Notes: generated by a model from the letters alone, not told the origin. 64,000 nucleotides of DNA from Callaeas wilsoni (GCA_013398955.1 VWPU01006178.1:1-64000); one strand, 5' to 3'; numbered from the stretch's first letter, positions 1 to 11,838 are shown. Made by a program: numbers and translations.

Positions 1-240
1 CGGCACGGCACGGGAGCCGTGTCCCGGCAGAGCCCGCACGTGTAGCGAGCGCGGCATAAACGCTGTACGGAAAATAGAACGTGTATGGTGTAACGACGCC
101 CCGCTAGGGCGTCCTGCCAGGTGTCGCCAAGCGGTGCTGTTGCAAGGCAGGTCAATTAGAGTTGATTAATGGATATTAACCAGATCTGCACTGCGGTCGG
201 GGGTAGGCGCTGGTGTGAGACTCCCCTAGGAAATGCCATC
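1..240. promoter_or_regulatory. CpG-rich block at the left edge
   Basis: This stretch has roughly two dozen CpG dinucleotides by eye, including CGAGCGCGG and ACGACGCC, whereas the surrounding DNA is almost free of CpG. Such density usually marks an unmethylated island or its edge, or a young GC-rich insertion. No open frame, TATA box or repeat family is recognised in it. It is cut by the window start, so its true extent is unknown. It could be the shore of a promoter lying to the left. Confidence 0.4.
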
Positions 241-251
241 ACGTGCGATCA

Positions 252-568
252 GGCGCTGAGCTCTTCTCCATGGTGACAGGGACAGAACCCAAGGGAATGG
301 CCTGAAGTTGTATCAAGGGAGGTTTAGGTTGGACTTTAGAAAAAGGTTTTTCACCCAGAGGGTGGTTGGGCACTGGAACAGGCTCCCCAGGGCAGTGGCC
401 ACAGCACCAAGCCTGCCAGAGTTCAGGAAGAGTTTGGACACTGCTCTCAGGCACACGGTGTGACTCTTCGGGTGTCCTGTGCAGGACCAGGAGTTGAATT
501 TGATGATCCTTGTGGGTCCTTTCCAATACAGAATATTCTGTGTTTTCGTGATTCTGTGATTCCGTGTA
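252..568 (+). mobile_element. CR1 LINE, 3' end, 5'-truncated
   Basis: The segment follows the avian CR1 3' end: GGGAATGGCCTGAAG, a stretch near GGTTTTTCACCCAGAGGGTGG, CACTGGAACAGGCTCCCCAG, then a GATGATCCTTGTGGGTCCTTTCC block and the terminal ATTCTGTGATTC microsatellite-like tail. CR1 is a non-LTR retrotransposon copied by target-primed reverse transcription, so most copies keep only the 3' end, as here; no reverse transcriptase survives. Similarity to the family pattern looks high, suggesting a fairly young copy. The open frames across it on both strands are by-products. This element is the strongest evidence that the window is from a bird. Confidence 0.93.
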
Positions 569-1586
569 TGTCCCATGATCACATACTCCTGAGCTGCGTA
601 GGCAGAGCAACCTTGTTACGTCTGGAGCGTGGAGCGATGGATTGTTCTCCTGCAGAGAAAGCTGACCTCCTCCGGTCTGCTGCCATCCTGCACCGGGACC
701 GTGTCACATCAGTACCTGCAAGGCGTATCACAATCTTTGTAATCTGATTCCAAAATAAGCTTTGTGAAATAACCTTTGTTATCAAGGCAACTTTATTATC
801 ATGTTCTGTGCAATAGCCTGGCTACATGAGATCACATGGCACAGAGAGGAAAGCTTTTGGAAATAACTGGTGGTGGTGTTTATATAAATATGGTTATGCG
901 TATGTATGTGCCATCCAATGCTCTGGGATCCAGCAGACACCATGTAGTTTTTAACAGTCCTTTCACCAACCAGAAGCACATTCCCTGACACAGTCTCCAA
1001 AGAAAACAATTTCAAAATCCTACCTCACCCCAACAGACTGAAACTTAATCAAGCAGAACTATTTGTCCTATCTACTCCAGGGTATCAGGCTTTCTTCTCA
1101 TGTTGATTACTACTCTGCTTCAAGTTCAGTTCCCATCAATTCAGCCTTAGCTGTATATTAGTGGTTCCCTCATAGTTATGTTGTTGTTAGCATTCATTCA
1201 TACTTTGTTATTATTGTTCTATTTTAAATTGCGTTTTTATTGTGGTATGGATATGTATTTCTAATTAAAGGAATAAACTGTTTTAAGTCTCTGTCCTCGG
1301 TGCTGGATTTACCATGAGAATATATTTAAGGTATTAAATAAGTGGACAATGAAGAAGATAAAAGTTGTCACTCCAGGAATGCCAGCAGTACTTGATTGAA
1401 CCCTGAGCCAAATGCTTTGCTCTTTCAAGATTAAGAAATTCAGTATAATGATACTTCAGCAAAGGACATGTTTAATAAAGCTATATGAAACACACACATA
1501 ATAAATAAAATTCTTTCAGGTATGTTTCCTAATATTGATGGATTCTCTTTTCCTTGCATTACCAAAATGTGAGCAGTTTCTTCCAG
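569..1586. other. Anonymous sequence, no gene seen
   Basis: AT-rich single-copy-looking DNA. Short open frames on both strands (460-747 +, 782-1015 -) lack domains and overlap the CR1 tail or AT-rich filler. No repeat family is recognised. Confidence 0.6.
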
Positions 1587-1670
1587 GAATGACTCGATCA
1601 TGCTGACATCCTCAGTCTTAAACTCCTTGAAGACACTTCTGAGATATGTTCATGAATGCTACCTGTTAAG
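1587..1670 (+). other. Candidate internal exon, 84 nt, unassigned
   Basis: A pyrimidine-rich acceptor (GCAGTTTCTTCCAG) precedes the segment and a donor (GTTAAG|GTAATT) follows it. Reading from the second base, all 27 codons are open, giving NDSIMLTSSVLNSLKTLLRY followed by VHECYLL; the other two frames have stops. The exon would start with one base and end with two bases of split codons. The peptide resembles no family I recognise. The donor is not ideal and splice-like pairs occur by chance in 64 kb, so this is a hypothesis. It could equally be a non-coding exon. Confidence 0.22.
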
Positions 1671-2921
1671 GTAATTTTCATGTGCTGCGGTTCTGCCATC
1701 CTTATCATAACTAATAACTCATTCCACATACACATTCTTTCACAGGCACTTGACCAGGTGAGCTTTTGTCAGTAGAAATAAGAAGGCCACATCTTGGCCC
1801 ATGGTAGTGTGCTCCTGAAAGTCTAGGTGATAGCATTAACCTGTGATTTTGTGCACATTCAACAATATGGTTTATTCCAGTATTTATTGAAGCAAAGATT
1901 GATGCTCCCTTAAAGTATTCTCTTTTAAGTGGCCATTGGATAAGAATCTACAGAGTTTTTCCTGTTAGAGTGCTGCTTTTTTTACATTTAAACTGTAGAA
2001 ATAAGAAAGCTATTTTGAAATTTTGAACTTCAGCTTCCCTTCCTGCTTTTAGAAAAAAACAATGCATTGGTGCCTATGTTAAGTAATAGTTTTATTATTT
2101 TCTAATGAGATTTAGATTCTTTAAAATAACTGGAATACTCTAGACATATTTTGACCAAAAAAAAGGAATCTACAGTTCATTAAAGCAGAGCAAATTTTAA
2201 CAGACATACTATAGTTCACCTCCTAATTTTGCAAAGATTTATACACATATTAAACTACTTTGAATACTCAAGTCAAGGTCAGTGGAACCTCACAAGGCAC
2301 ACACAGTTAAGCACATAACTCTTTTACTAGATTGGGACCTTAGCTGGAAATTCTTTGGGAACAAGATCATGTGTTTATTTCTACTTTTGCTTATTTATTT
2401 GTGCTTTATGCATGTGACTGAAAAACACCCCAAAACAGTAATAGTAATATTACACAACCAATTTTGAACTTCAACAGTCTTAAAACTTCCATTCCAGCAC
2501 AAGGAAATAAACAGAGACACATTTTAGAAGAAACAGAGTATTAAAATTCCATATAGCTGATCTCATCTGTCAGAAATAGACTGAACAGTTAATCTGGCAA
2601 AAGAAAAAGTTAAAGTACCTTTTTAACGTGAAAGAAGGTTGCTCAAATGGTCTAGCTCATTAGGTATATAATACCCAGGGCCTCTGCTGTAGAGATAGAT
2701 AGCTTTGAAGATTACAACTGCTTTAAAATCAATTGCTAAGAACTGATGCCCAGAGCTTTCATTTGAACTTGATCCGAGCTTCCTGTATACAGTAACTGCA
2801 TCTCCTCAGTAGTCATTTACACTTCCACAGCCACCTTCTTTAAAAGCTTAGAGCTTACTTTGGAGCAGATAGGTTTCAATAGTACATGCTGGAGCTTCCT
2901 GTAATTGCTAGAAACACTCAC
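1671..2921. other. Anonymous AT-rich sequence
   Basis: No gene, repeat family or strong regulatory cluster is seen. The only open frame of note (2282-2467 +, 61 codons) is featureless. Confidence 0.6.
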
Positions 2922-3059
2922 CTTGAAATTTAAGATTTTAAGGTTGGAGTAAAATTCCAAAAACACACACAAAGCACTACAGTCTCACCACAAGCAATGC
3001 AGGTAAATTGGAAAGACCACATGCACTCTGCACTCTGTTGTGCCCCAGCAGGAGCATGT
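2922..3059 (-). other. Candidate exon on minus strand, 138 nt
   Basis: On the minus strand an acceptor with a good pyrimidine tract (TTTCTTCTCTTCCAG) opens the segment, and a near-consensus donor (TTTCAAG|GTGAGTG) closes it. A second donor, GTGAGACTG, would end it at 2989. Read in phase 0 it opens TCSCWGTTEC and stops after 24 codons. Read in the phase of a partner exon ending with two split bases it stops near the end (TPTLKS). It pairs naturally with the candidate exon at 3143-3210 only 83 bases upstream in transcript direction. No protein family is recognised. A non-coding RNA is as likely as a protein. Confidence 0.25.
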
Positions 3060-3142
3060 CTGGAAGAGAAGAAATTTGGACATTGCAGTTTTGTGTGCAG
3101 TGTGAGGACAGCAAGCTGATCATCAGGTCTTCGTGTACCTAC

Positions 3143-3210
3143 CTGCTTAATAGGCACTTCCAGTAGAATATCCTGAGAAAATCTGCCAGTGGAAAGGAGT
3201 TCATGTTTCC
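3143..3210 (-). other. Candidate exon on minus strand, 68 nt
   Basis: On the minus strand the acceptor is GATTGATTTTCACAG and the donor is AAGCAG|GTAGGT, both good matches. One frame runs open from end to end with 22 codons (KHELLSTGRFSQDILLEVPI then KQ), finishing exactly on a codon boundary at the donor. A second frame (GNMNSFPLADFLRIFYWKCL) is also open. The segment and the one at 2922-3059 form a plausible two-exon piece of a minus-strand transcript. I do not recognise the peptide, and two open frames in 68 bases is not statistically strong. Confidence 0.25.
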
Positions 3211-6200
3211 CTGTGAAAATCAATCAATCAGCCCATTAAAGAGGGGCTGGTGGGGTTGTCTCAGAGGCAGGCAACTCCTGAAATTGTAATTTCCTTTGGT
3301 GCGGGAGATAAACAAAAGGGATAAAGCTCCTGAACTTCCTCAATAGGGAATAGAAGAGGCAATAGAAAACTACATGGGGTCCATTTTACACATTTTATAT
3401 TTTTTCTGGCATAAGCCCAGTAACTTTCTTTATGTGATGGCAGGGTTGCAAACTGACCAGAACAGCAAGACGAAGGCAATTTGCTCACAGTACACATTTG
3501 TAACCAAGACAAATCAAAAAGAGAGAAACTCCATTTGATGACAGTTTGAACTTCTAAGCCAATAGCATGCATGCTTCTTGGCTTACACTCAAAGTAAATA
3601 CAACTTTGTGGATGTATACAGAAATCTTCTTTAGTGTTTGAAAGTAGGGCTGGAAGACAGCACAACCCGTACAAAGGAAGTATGGTCACTTCATTGAAAC
3701 AAAGTTTTGTGGAAAGAATGGATGTGAACTGTGTAGCTATGAGCAACTTGTATTGTCTGTGGCAACAAATATTGACTGCTAGAAACCAGTTCAATTGGCA
3801 GGAACATCAAGATTCTGTTATTCCTCTTGGAACTAAACCATCACATCAACATTTATACCAATAAGAGTTAAAAAACAGAAGCTCTTTGTGTAAAATGTAT
3901 TTTTGCTTTAAAACATGTCTGTATATATGTTATCTAAACCCAGACATTTTTAGAGAAAATTATACCTGGAAAACTATTCTCCAGATTCATGGGTTTCAGA
4001 GTGAAAACAAGCTAGCTACTCTCTAAAATTCCAACCCTTTAATAAAAGTTGATTTAAAAAATCTGTTATGAAATATTAAGATGAACTTCAGTCAGGAACA
4101 CAGCACAGTGCATACTAATGTCTTGTATTAAAAAGGAACTCTATTGAGAAGTGATCTTCCATTGATTCCACGTTAACAACATGCAAACATGATGGTAGGC
4201 TGACCCTTACAAGAAGATGGGTAAAACAAAAATGCAAAAAGGAGTAGAAAGGTTAAAATGTACAAAGAACCTATTTAAAGGATTATTGTAAAGGAGAAGA
4301 GGGGAGAAAATGGAAAGGGGACAAAATGGAAAGAGCTTCTCTGAAGCTATTTACAGACAATCATATTAGAAAGGGAGTTGTGAAATCTGGACCATTTTTT
4401 CCCAATTTTCTCATAAGAGACTCAAATCCTGCTGTGTACATAACAAACCATCCAACATCATGGTTGGACAGGCATTGAATTAGTGTTATTTTAAGTGTTT
4501 TGAAAGTAAAAGAGGAAAAATTAAATTGGAATTTTAATTCTGTTTCAATTGATGTAAACAGCAGAGACCAACTGATACGTCAGGAAAACAATGTCTTTCT
4601 TAATGCCTGTGTGCCTCCCACATTTACAGGGTCAGAAATAACAATAAGTCAAATCAAAGAAATTTCCATTGCTGGGATTTGAGTCAGGCCCAGCATACGT
4701 CACTAGAAATCCTACAAAGTCTTTGCCAAACCCACAAAGGACTGGAGTAATTGCATAGCTCCATTTGGACATTTCTGAGGTTGGGCAATGGCTCAGTCTC
4801 TGCTGGATATCATGCAGATTAGCAGGAGAGTGGCTTGTCACAGTCGCTTTTACAATAACTAAAGTACCAGTAAAGACACCAAATTAATTGACATGGCAGT
4901 ACTCAAAATTAAGTTATCTTTAGTTCTATTACTTATGACTTTAAGCTTCTGTATGTTCTCACAATATTTGCCTACTTTTATTACAACTAAGCTCCCTGGC
5001 CCTTTTCATGGCTCCGTTGCCCAATGCAGTACTGTGGATAAAAGGGAAGGGATGGGAGCAAATAGATTGTGGAAGAAAGGGTAGGAAGGTAACGCAACAG
5101 CCTCAGCTCAGAGTGGTTTATTCTGTCAGTGAACAAACACTAAAAAACAAACCAACAGAAATAAACCAGGCAGAGTAGAGAGAATAATTTTAATCTCATT
5201 TGTTTAGTAACTCCACAAATCCAGTGGAAGAGGCACAGGAATAAAGTGTTTGACTCTATGTTTGTTTATCTTGGTAGTAGCAAGAGTTGAACTAGATGTA
5301 AATAGGTGTTAGAGCAGTTTTGGCAGGTTCGTAGCCTGCATAGCAGCGCTGTATAGAGATCCCTGAGCTGGCTCCAAGCAGACTGGCATGTCCACAGCGT
5401 GCTGGATTCCGTGCCCTGGACGGTTTCTGCCAAAGTGTAATCATATCCCTTTTCAGCTTAGACTTGTACAAAGGCATTATTATTGCAATATGGAATGTAC
5501 CTTACCTGACAGGGTCTAAGAGCCACCCCTATTTTTTTCCTGTTGACTACTGAGAGTCAGTGACCTGGTTTTCCTGGTCATTTTGTTTTTTCCAACTGAT
5601 GAACCTGCAGTTTAGAGCAGAAACCTTTCTTATTAGTCCCTAAGGGAAAATAGGGAAATAATTGATACTACTTAACTCCAAATAATCTCAAAGCTGGTAC
5701 ACAGTCTCTGCTCATTCTCTAGTCACCTCTACAGCCAGCATCCCTTTAGGCGCATGTGCCATTCATTCTAAGGGACATCTGTGGTGGCTGAGGGGCATCT
5801 TCTTCTTGCAGTGCCTGTTTTCCCAGCCAGGTTTAGATCAGACATTTAGCCTGAACTGGGCATCCTTGGAGATTAGATTAATATAATCTTTCTTATCACG
5901 ATGCTTGCTGTGATAAAAACAGAATATACTAAAATGAAATGATTCAATACTTCCTTGAGAACACTGGAGGGAGCTCACAGAAAGAGACAGGAAAAAAGAG
6001 AAAAGGTGGCAAGAAAGAGAAGTTGTTTTAGTTCTGTGAAAAGTTCAGTGAATATTTACACTTACAGATTGCATTTCATTTCAATACATGTACAAATGTA
6101 GGAAAGAGGTATTTTTGCTTATATTAAATCCTGGTGATTTTTCTCTGTATTTGTATCCTGGCATCATTGTAACTTTCTATTTTGAACACGTTTACTTAGA

Positions 6201-6725
6201 AAACATGCTTAACAGGCCTTTTCTTTTTCATTTAAATTATGTTTATTTGAGTTCTCTTGTTTCTGTTCACTTGGCTTCATGCTCTGCAGTCTGATATTTA
6301 ATCTAAAATGAGGGAGAGGGACTTTGGCAAACTGTAGTTATACATCCCTAGGAAAATACCATCATCTTCAGTGAACGCAATATAATGAGGAGGTGTCCTA
6401 TTACATAATTGAGGAGGCATTGTCTTTTATATGCATTCTGGTTCATTTTTCACACTAAATTAATCTTAATAAACATCTGCTTTGAGTAAAGAGAGTTTTG
6501 TGATATTTCAACCATGACCTCTCTGGAAGTCCAAATGATTTTGCTTTATGTTTCAGACTGGAGTATTCTTTTGAAACATTTCCCTTTACTATATGATAAT
6601 CAGTGTGTTAACATGAGCTGATTAATCCCATCAGTCAACACTGATACCATGGCTCTTGTGCCCTTTCCCTAATAAACTCATGGCTGCAAAATCACTGGCT
6701 TCTTAAATGAATTCAGGGCAATCCT
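3211..6725. other. Anonymous sequence with one long unassigned open frame
   Basis: A 177-codon open frame without a recognisable domain covers 3261-3794 on -, and a 76-codon frame covers 3634-3864 on +. Neither has a convincing start context or known motif. The stretch 4230-4340 is purine-rich with a short local repeat of AAAATGGAAAG. The rest is AT-rich filler with no recognised repeat family. Confidence 0.5.
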
Positions 6726-6795
6726 TCAGATTATGGAGGTCAAATTAGATGATCACAGTGCTCCACTCTGCCATATAATCTATGAATCTGTAAGT
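6726..6795 (+). repeat. Possible very old CR1 3' tail
   Basis: The sequence GGAGGTCAAATTAGATGATCA followed within 45 bases by AATCTATGAATCTGT resembles the last part of CR1 (…AGATGATC… then the ATTCTATGA tail). It is much more decayed than the copy at 252-568. Only the terminal part is visible, so the assignment is tentative. Confidence 0.35.
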
Positions 6796-7202
6796 CAAAC
6801 TGGAAGAAATACAAATAACTGTGCAACAGCAGTAAATGAAGAAATAAAACTAGCTGCTTTTAAAAGAGGTCCGAATATATTTATGAAAAAGGTTATATAA
6901 ACCGATTTTCTGCAATAGCTGGAGCAAGGATTTGGTGGCTTTGCAGCACTTCCAGATCTATTTTACTGTGTTTCAATTGCTCATCAGCTTGCTCTCATTT
7001 TAAATATTTGTTTTATAACAGTTTTTGATACAGTTACTAGGATAAAAAATTAAAGATGGATTTTAGCTTTTTAAAGAAAGGCTCTCTTTCATTTCAGATG
7101 ACAGACTGAATTGAGGCCTATGAATAATGCTTGTGTTGACCTGCCAGAATATGTCTTCACAGCAATGAATTCTCAAATACCCAGGCTGAGCTTATTCATT
7201 TT

Positions 7203-7250
7203 GAAGTCAATGGGAGGGAAGGCAATACAGCCCAGTGCTGAATCAGGCTG
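7203..7250. repeat. Ancient amniote interspersed-repeat fragment
   Basis: TTGAAGTCAATGGGAG followed by CAGTGCTGAATCAGGC matches a motif pair that recurs in old amniote repeats (a CAATGGGAG block followed by CAGCACC/CAGTGCT and ATCAGG). A better-kept relative lies at 18027-18082. I cannot name the family with certainty. Confidence 0.35.
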
Positions 7251-8189
7251 CATTTTAGCATAACAGCGATCATATAGTGGGCTTTTTTAAAAAATAAGAA
7301 AATACTTTGCAAAAGGCACATTTGGTTTTCTGTGCGTGACTTTTGCTATAGGGTTTATCTGCTCAAAATCCTGCTGCCATACAGCATGTATTTAAAAAAA
7401 ATGTTCAAAATGTGTTGCAGAGTTCCAGAGTCACAGTTCTTTCCTGTCCTAGTAGTTTGTAAGATTGGACAGAGTTGCAGCTCAGGGAAGAGCTGAACTG
7501 AATGAATATGGGGTATGGAGACATTTCCAAGAAAAGTAGGAAGTGGGTTTGGTAATTTATTCGGTAACACACTAAGGATCTAGTCCAATTAAAATAATGG
7601 GTAAAGTTTACACCAGCTCAGAGGGAATAAATACAAAGCTAATAATTTTAAAAGCAAGCTTCTTACTCCAGAAATACATCTCAGATGAGACAAAAGGAGT
7701 CTCCCATTCCTTTTTGTCATTAGTTGTTTCATGGCTCTTTTTAACAGGATTGAGACTGGGAAAAGGATTGTACACCATCATGTCTTGGCTAAATTTCATC
7801 TCCAGCAGCTGTTTACCTTCATTTCTTCCTGTGGTTTCCATTATTTATAGTGGTGCTAGGTTTTACTACCCCTGCTGCATTTTCCTCAAGATGTACTTGC
7901 CTTCCTCTAACAGGTGACTGGCTCCTGGTATGTTTTGCTGCCTCATGGAAAGATTTATGGAATTTTGTAGGTATCTGTGAAACACTTGGAGCTACTTGTT
8001 TGAAAAAGACCTTGGAGATGCTAGTTTCAATTTATAATCACTGGAAACCTCAATATGTAAACCAAAAGATGAAAGCAAAAACATACTTCGTTTCTTTTTT
8101 TCACTTTTTCTCTCACTCTAACAGGAAGTTAAAGTATCTATTTTATAAAAGGTTAATATTTATGGTGCTGTTGCTGGTTCTTCGGCTGC
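7251..8189. other. Anonymous sequence leading to the CpG island
   Basis: Several mid-sized open frames (7597-7917 +, 7850-8272 +, 7608-7841 -) overlap one another without domains. A very strong splice-acceptor-like tract (TTTTTCTCTCACTCTAACAG) ends at 8124, about 70 bases before the CpG island, with no obvious matching donor. Confidence 0.5.
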
Positions 8190-8555
8190 TTATTGGCGGA
8201 GAGCAGCAGATTGCCCGCGGGGCACACGGAGCACGGGGGCTCGGGATGCGGTTCCGTGGTCTCTCACGGTAACGCGCTTCGGGCCGGCGCTGACGGAGCC
8301 GTCCTGGCCCGGCCGGCGGGCAGCCCGTGCCCCGGTGCTGTCATTGCCGCTTGTGTGGCTGCCCCGTCAAGCGGATCGCCTCGCATTTTCTGTAGGCTTA
8401 TGTTTCCATCGCACTGGCTTGCTCACGAGCACGAGTGCCAGCGTATTTAATGCAGCGAGGGTGCATAACCAGAGGCGGCCGGAGGTTAGGACTCCCTTTC
8501 CCAGCAATGACCCCGTGCGCGGGCGGCATGAACCGAGAGAGAAACCATACCTGTG
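8190..8555. promoter_or_regulatory. CpG island, candidate promoter
   Basis: About 39 CpGs are packed into roughly 370 bases, in a window where CpG is otherwise rare. The left edge has an inverted CCAAT box next to a GC box-like core (ATTGGCGGAG); further motifs include CGGCCGG and GCGCGGGCGG. There is no canonical TATA box; GTATTTAATG near 8440 is a weak AT-rich candidate. The three overlapping open frames through it are what GC-rich DNA gives by chance. Weak donor-like sites (CACG|GTAACG near 8268, GGAG|GTTAGG near 8482) would fit a first exon on +, and a well-spliced exon lies at 9125-9238. A decayed GC-rich insertion is the alternative. Confidence 0.55.
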
Positions 8556-9124
8556 GATTTTAAAGATGATTATGGCTGCCCTTGTTTCTGGGTATCTAAT
8601 TCAAGATATTTTTAGAACATGTGAAGTTAAAAATCCTCTGACAAGCAGATAACTTTAAGGTTGTCATATTTAGCTCACGCCAAAAAATGAATAATTTCTG
8701 AAAATCTTACCTATAATTCTTTTTCTTAGGGCTTTATGTCTAGGGAAATCTTTCAGACATGGATTATTTGGTTGTTACCTGTATGGAGCTGAGCATCAAA
8801 ACCCTCTTCTTTATGACTCTGAGATGTAATAATACAAATATGAGATAACAAAATAACCCTAAATTCATATTCTAAGCTTAGTATCAACTAAGTGGATTTC
8901 AAAGATACATTAAAAGTCCCATTTGTTTTGTTTTTAAAAAAAGTTAGAAACTTTTCTAAAAGTTAGAAAAGGTAGAAGGATACACCTTGCAGTGTATCAT
9001 GTCATGTGAATTTTAACATCTCTGCCTATAACCCAAACTTTGAATCGAGATTACTTGAGTTGGTATCAGCCATCATGCATCACCAAACCCATTTATTCAA
9101 TTCATTGTCCCCTTTCTTTCCCAG

Positions 9125-9238
9125 TTCATAGTTGCTTGCAACATACATGCATAAACTTGCAACTGTAACTCATATGTCAACACATTTCCATTAACTAATT
9201 ACAAATTATCAGCTTCAGTTCTATAGGTCTGACTACAG
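9125..9238 (+). ncRNA. Candidate non-coding exon, 114 nt
   Basis: The segment is bounded by two near-ideal splice sites: a long pyrimidine tract ending CCCTTTCTTTCCCAG and a donor CTACAG|GTAAGT. All three reading frames contain stops, so if it is an exon it is untranslated: either part of a long non-coding RNA or a 5' UTR exon. It lies about 570 bases beyond the CpG island and on the strand that would read away from it. No second downstream exon could be tied to it. The evidence is splice-site quality and position only. Confidence 0.35.
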
Positions 9239-11265
9239 GTAAGTTTTCCCTTTGGCCAATGCACTTTAGAACTCAAATGGAGATTTTGAATGTGATTACA
9301 AGACATAAGATATGTAATGATAGCAATATTTTGTGCTTGAAAGGGTATTTTTAGACTTCCATGCTTGTGAATGCATTCGTGTAGAACTAAATTAGTATGA
9401 AACCATATATGGTGTACATACAGTCCAATGCATATTCATACGGAGTTATAAAACACATTTAAAAAACACGTTTAGCAACTTTACTGCTTAACAATTAACT
9501 TGAATTGTATTAACTATAAATGTGTAAGTTAAGAGAATTTTAATGTAATATTTTCTGTAGGAGAAATATAACTGTGGATTACAATTTGCCTTGGAGAAGA
9601 ATATTCTTTAGTGTGGGCAGGGTGGTCTTTCCCAGCTGATTCACCAGGTAAGAAGGAACATGAGGTTCCTCCACAGCTCAAAACCGCTTCCCAAAAGTTC
9701 TGATGTAGCTCTGTTAGAGAAGTCTGGCTCTCTGGGGTGCTCTGTGCGCACAGATGCGGGGGCTGTCTGTCTGTAGGGAACAAGCCCACAGCTCCAGCGC
9801 ATGGAAAACTCTTGTGTTATTCACAGCGGCCACTGAGGGAGCTCAGCAGAGCTGAGTTTGCTTGACTGCCACTAGAGTGAGAGCAGGGTTCTGGCAGACA
9901 GTCATTTGTGTCTCCAGCTTTGTGAATTCAGGAACCTTAGATAACCTGTGCGATCACTGGCAACTTACAAGCGCTGCTGGACACATGCCTCTAAAGCCCA
10001 CTTGCCAATTCAGTGAAGGATTTTCTTTCTCATACTCTCTAGCAAAAGAAATTAACGAAATTCTTCTGGTGAATTCAGTTTCAAATAGTGTTAGTTTGGG
10101 CTAATTGCAGATATTAGTTATAGCACAGAGCTTGAAGGCATAGGTTTTCATGTCAGCATGCAGCAAGTATTACCAGACATCACTTACTGGAGAATGCTGT
10201 CTCAAAACAAAACTTTAAATCAGAAAACTCTAAAACCTTTCCACAGGCACATCTGTTAAATTCATACACAAATGACACAAAATAAAAGGCTATTTTTTTC
10301 TGTACTTTCAGATCCAAAAGATTGCACTTTTCTCACTGACTTGAAGAAAGGAAGCCAGGCTAGTAAAAATATGAAAATATGATTGGTTTTATCTAAAAGA
10401 GGCCTCATTCAGTAGTTTTTGAAAAGGCAGCAATAATCTCGCTTTTAGTTTCAAAGGGTAGGTTTACTTTTATGAAAATTTCTGTTTCTCATTTGCTTTA
10501 TTGTATTACTTCCTTATTTGCATGACAGGTTTTACAAGTGAAATAGTTGAGTACAAAATATTAAAACTTGACAAATTCTAGTTAAAACAGTGTAAATCCT
10601 GAACTCACTTGTTCAGCTTTTTCACCTCCTTTCACCAAGAAAATGAATACAGATTTGCCCCCAAAATAGTTTTAGATTGTTACATCCAAATTGTTAAGCA
10701 TGCTAACCCATTCATACATATGTTTTCCACATATATTTAATTTATACTTAGAAGTCAAATTGTTGTAATCCTGCAGATTCCCAGTCTTTGTGAGTTGATT
10801 TTGAAGCAATGTCCATGGTCAGCTCTTCGTCAAAATTTAGCTAAATTAGTAAAGGATTGTTAAATCAACACAACCCTTTTACATTGAAGCAGCCATATCA
10901 GCATAAACATAGTCATAGACTATTTTTTCACACTTGACTGAATTTATGACAGCTTAACTATTTTAAAAAGAAAATGTCTTTATGATAATATAACTGCGTC
11001 CAGACTAAGAGATTATAGCAATTTAATTTGTCTTTTTGTTTGTTTATTTGTTTGTTGCTGGCTTTTTACAAATTACTGATTTGGTCAAATTGTTGGGTGC
11101 AAAAATTGAGTGTAGATCAGGCCTCAGATCATGCTCTTATTAGCAAACCAAACACTGGTTTTGTTTTTGTTGCTGACGTTGTTTGTTTTCATTGCTGTCT
11201 GAATGAGCCTTTTATGGTCTCTGGCTCTGCCTGGCTGACTGCACCCGATTGTATTTAATTACATT
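9239..11265. other. Anonymous AT-rich sequence
   Basis: No gene is recognised. At 10304 a strong acceptor-like tract (TTTTTCTGTACTTTCAG) precedes a short open run that stops after about 22 codons (PKDCTFLTDLKKGSQASKN), a weak candidate terminal exon. At 11028-11056 there is a short TTTG-rich simple repeat. Confidence 0.5.
11028..11056. repeat. TTTG-type simple repeat
   Basis: Short imperfect run of TTTGT/TTTG units (TTTTTGTTTGTTTATTTG and on), interrupted by single substitutions. It creates the open frame that begins here. Confidence 0.7.
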
Positions 11266-11838
11266 TACTCAGTAGTTTTAGCCGGGATCCCCGGCCATTA
11301 CCTATCAAGTCCAATCGCTATTATTTAAATCCAATGACTCAGAATCAGGGAATTTATCTTTTACACAGTTATTGCCTAAACATCCAGCATAAACATGCAG
11401 AGATCTGGAGGACTTGTTCTGCCTGTGCTGATTAAAGGCAAAGAGCAAGATGGATGGAGTCAGTTGTGATCAGCAGGCTACAGCGTCCTGCTGTGCTCCA
11501 GTCTCTGCCATTGTGCCGGGCTCTGGGTACCAGACTTGCCATGGTCCTCTCAGGTCTAAAAGGAAAGCTGGCTTTGTTTGCCTGTAAGCATCTGCAAACT
11601 GTTCTGACACATGATCTACCCTCTCAGCAAGGCCACTCATTAGGCTGATTATCACTTCAAAGTTTGTATTATCATCCATCTCTAAAGGCAATTAGGAATG
11701 GGTGGCTTTGAGTATCAGACACTGGGTGACACTAAGTGACTCATCTTTATTGATTCTTTTGTGAGCAGAGACAGTGATTGAGATGATAGGATTGCAGCCT
11801 ACCTGCCCCTTTGACTGGTAAATACTGAAGAAAAACGG

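Noticed and set aside
239..747. Several open frames over the first 700 bases
   Set aside because: They lie across the CR1 3' end, which is untranslated sequence in the parent element.
3261..3794. 177-codon open frame on - and a 76-codon frame on +
   Set aside because: No domain, no splice or start support, and the composition is that of ordinary AT-rich DNA; only length is notable.
8193..8652. Open frames through the CpG island
   Set aside because: GC-rich DNA lacks stop codons; start contexts and peptides are not gene-like.
10281..10375. Acceptor-like tract followed by a 22-codon open run
   Set aside because: The run is too short and no partner exon or poly(A) signal was found.
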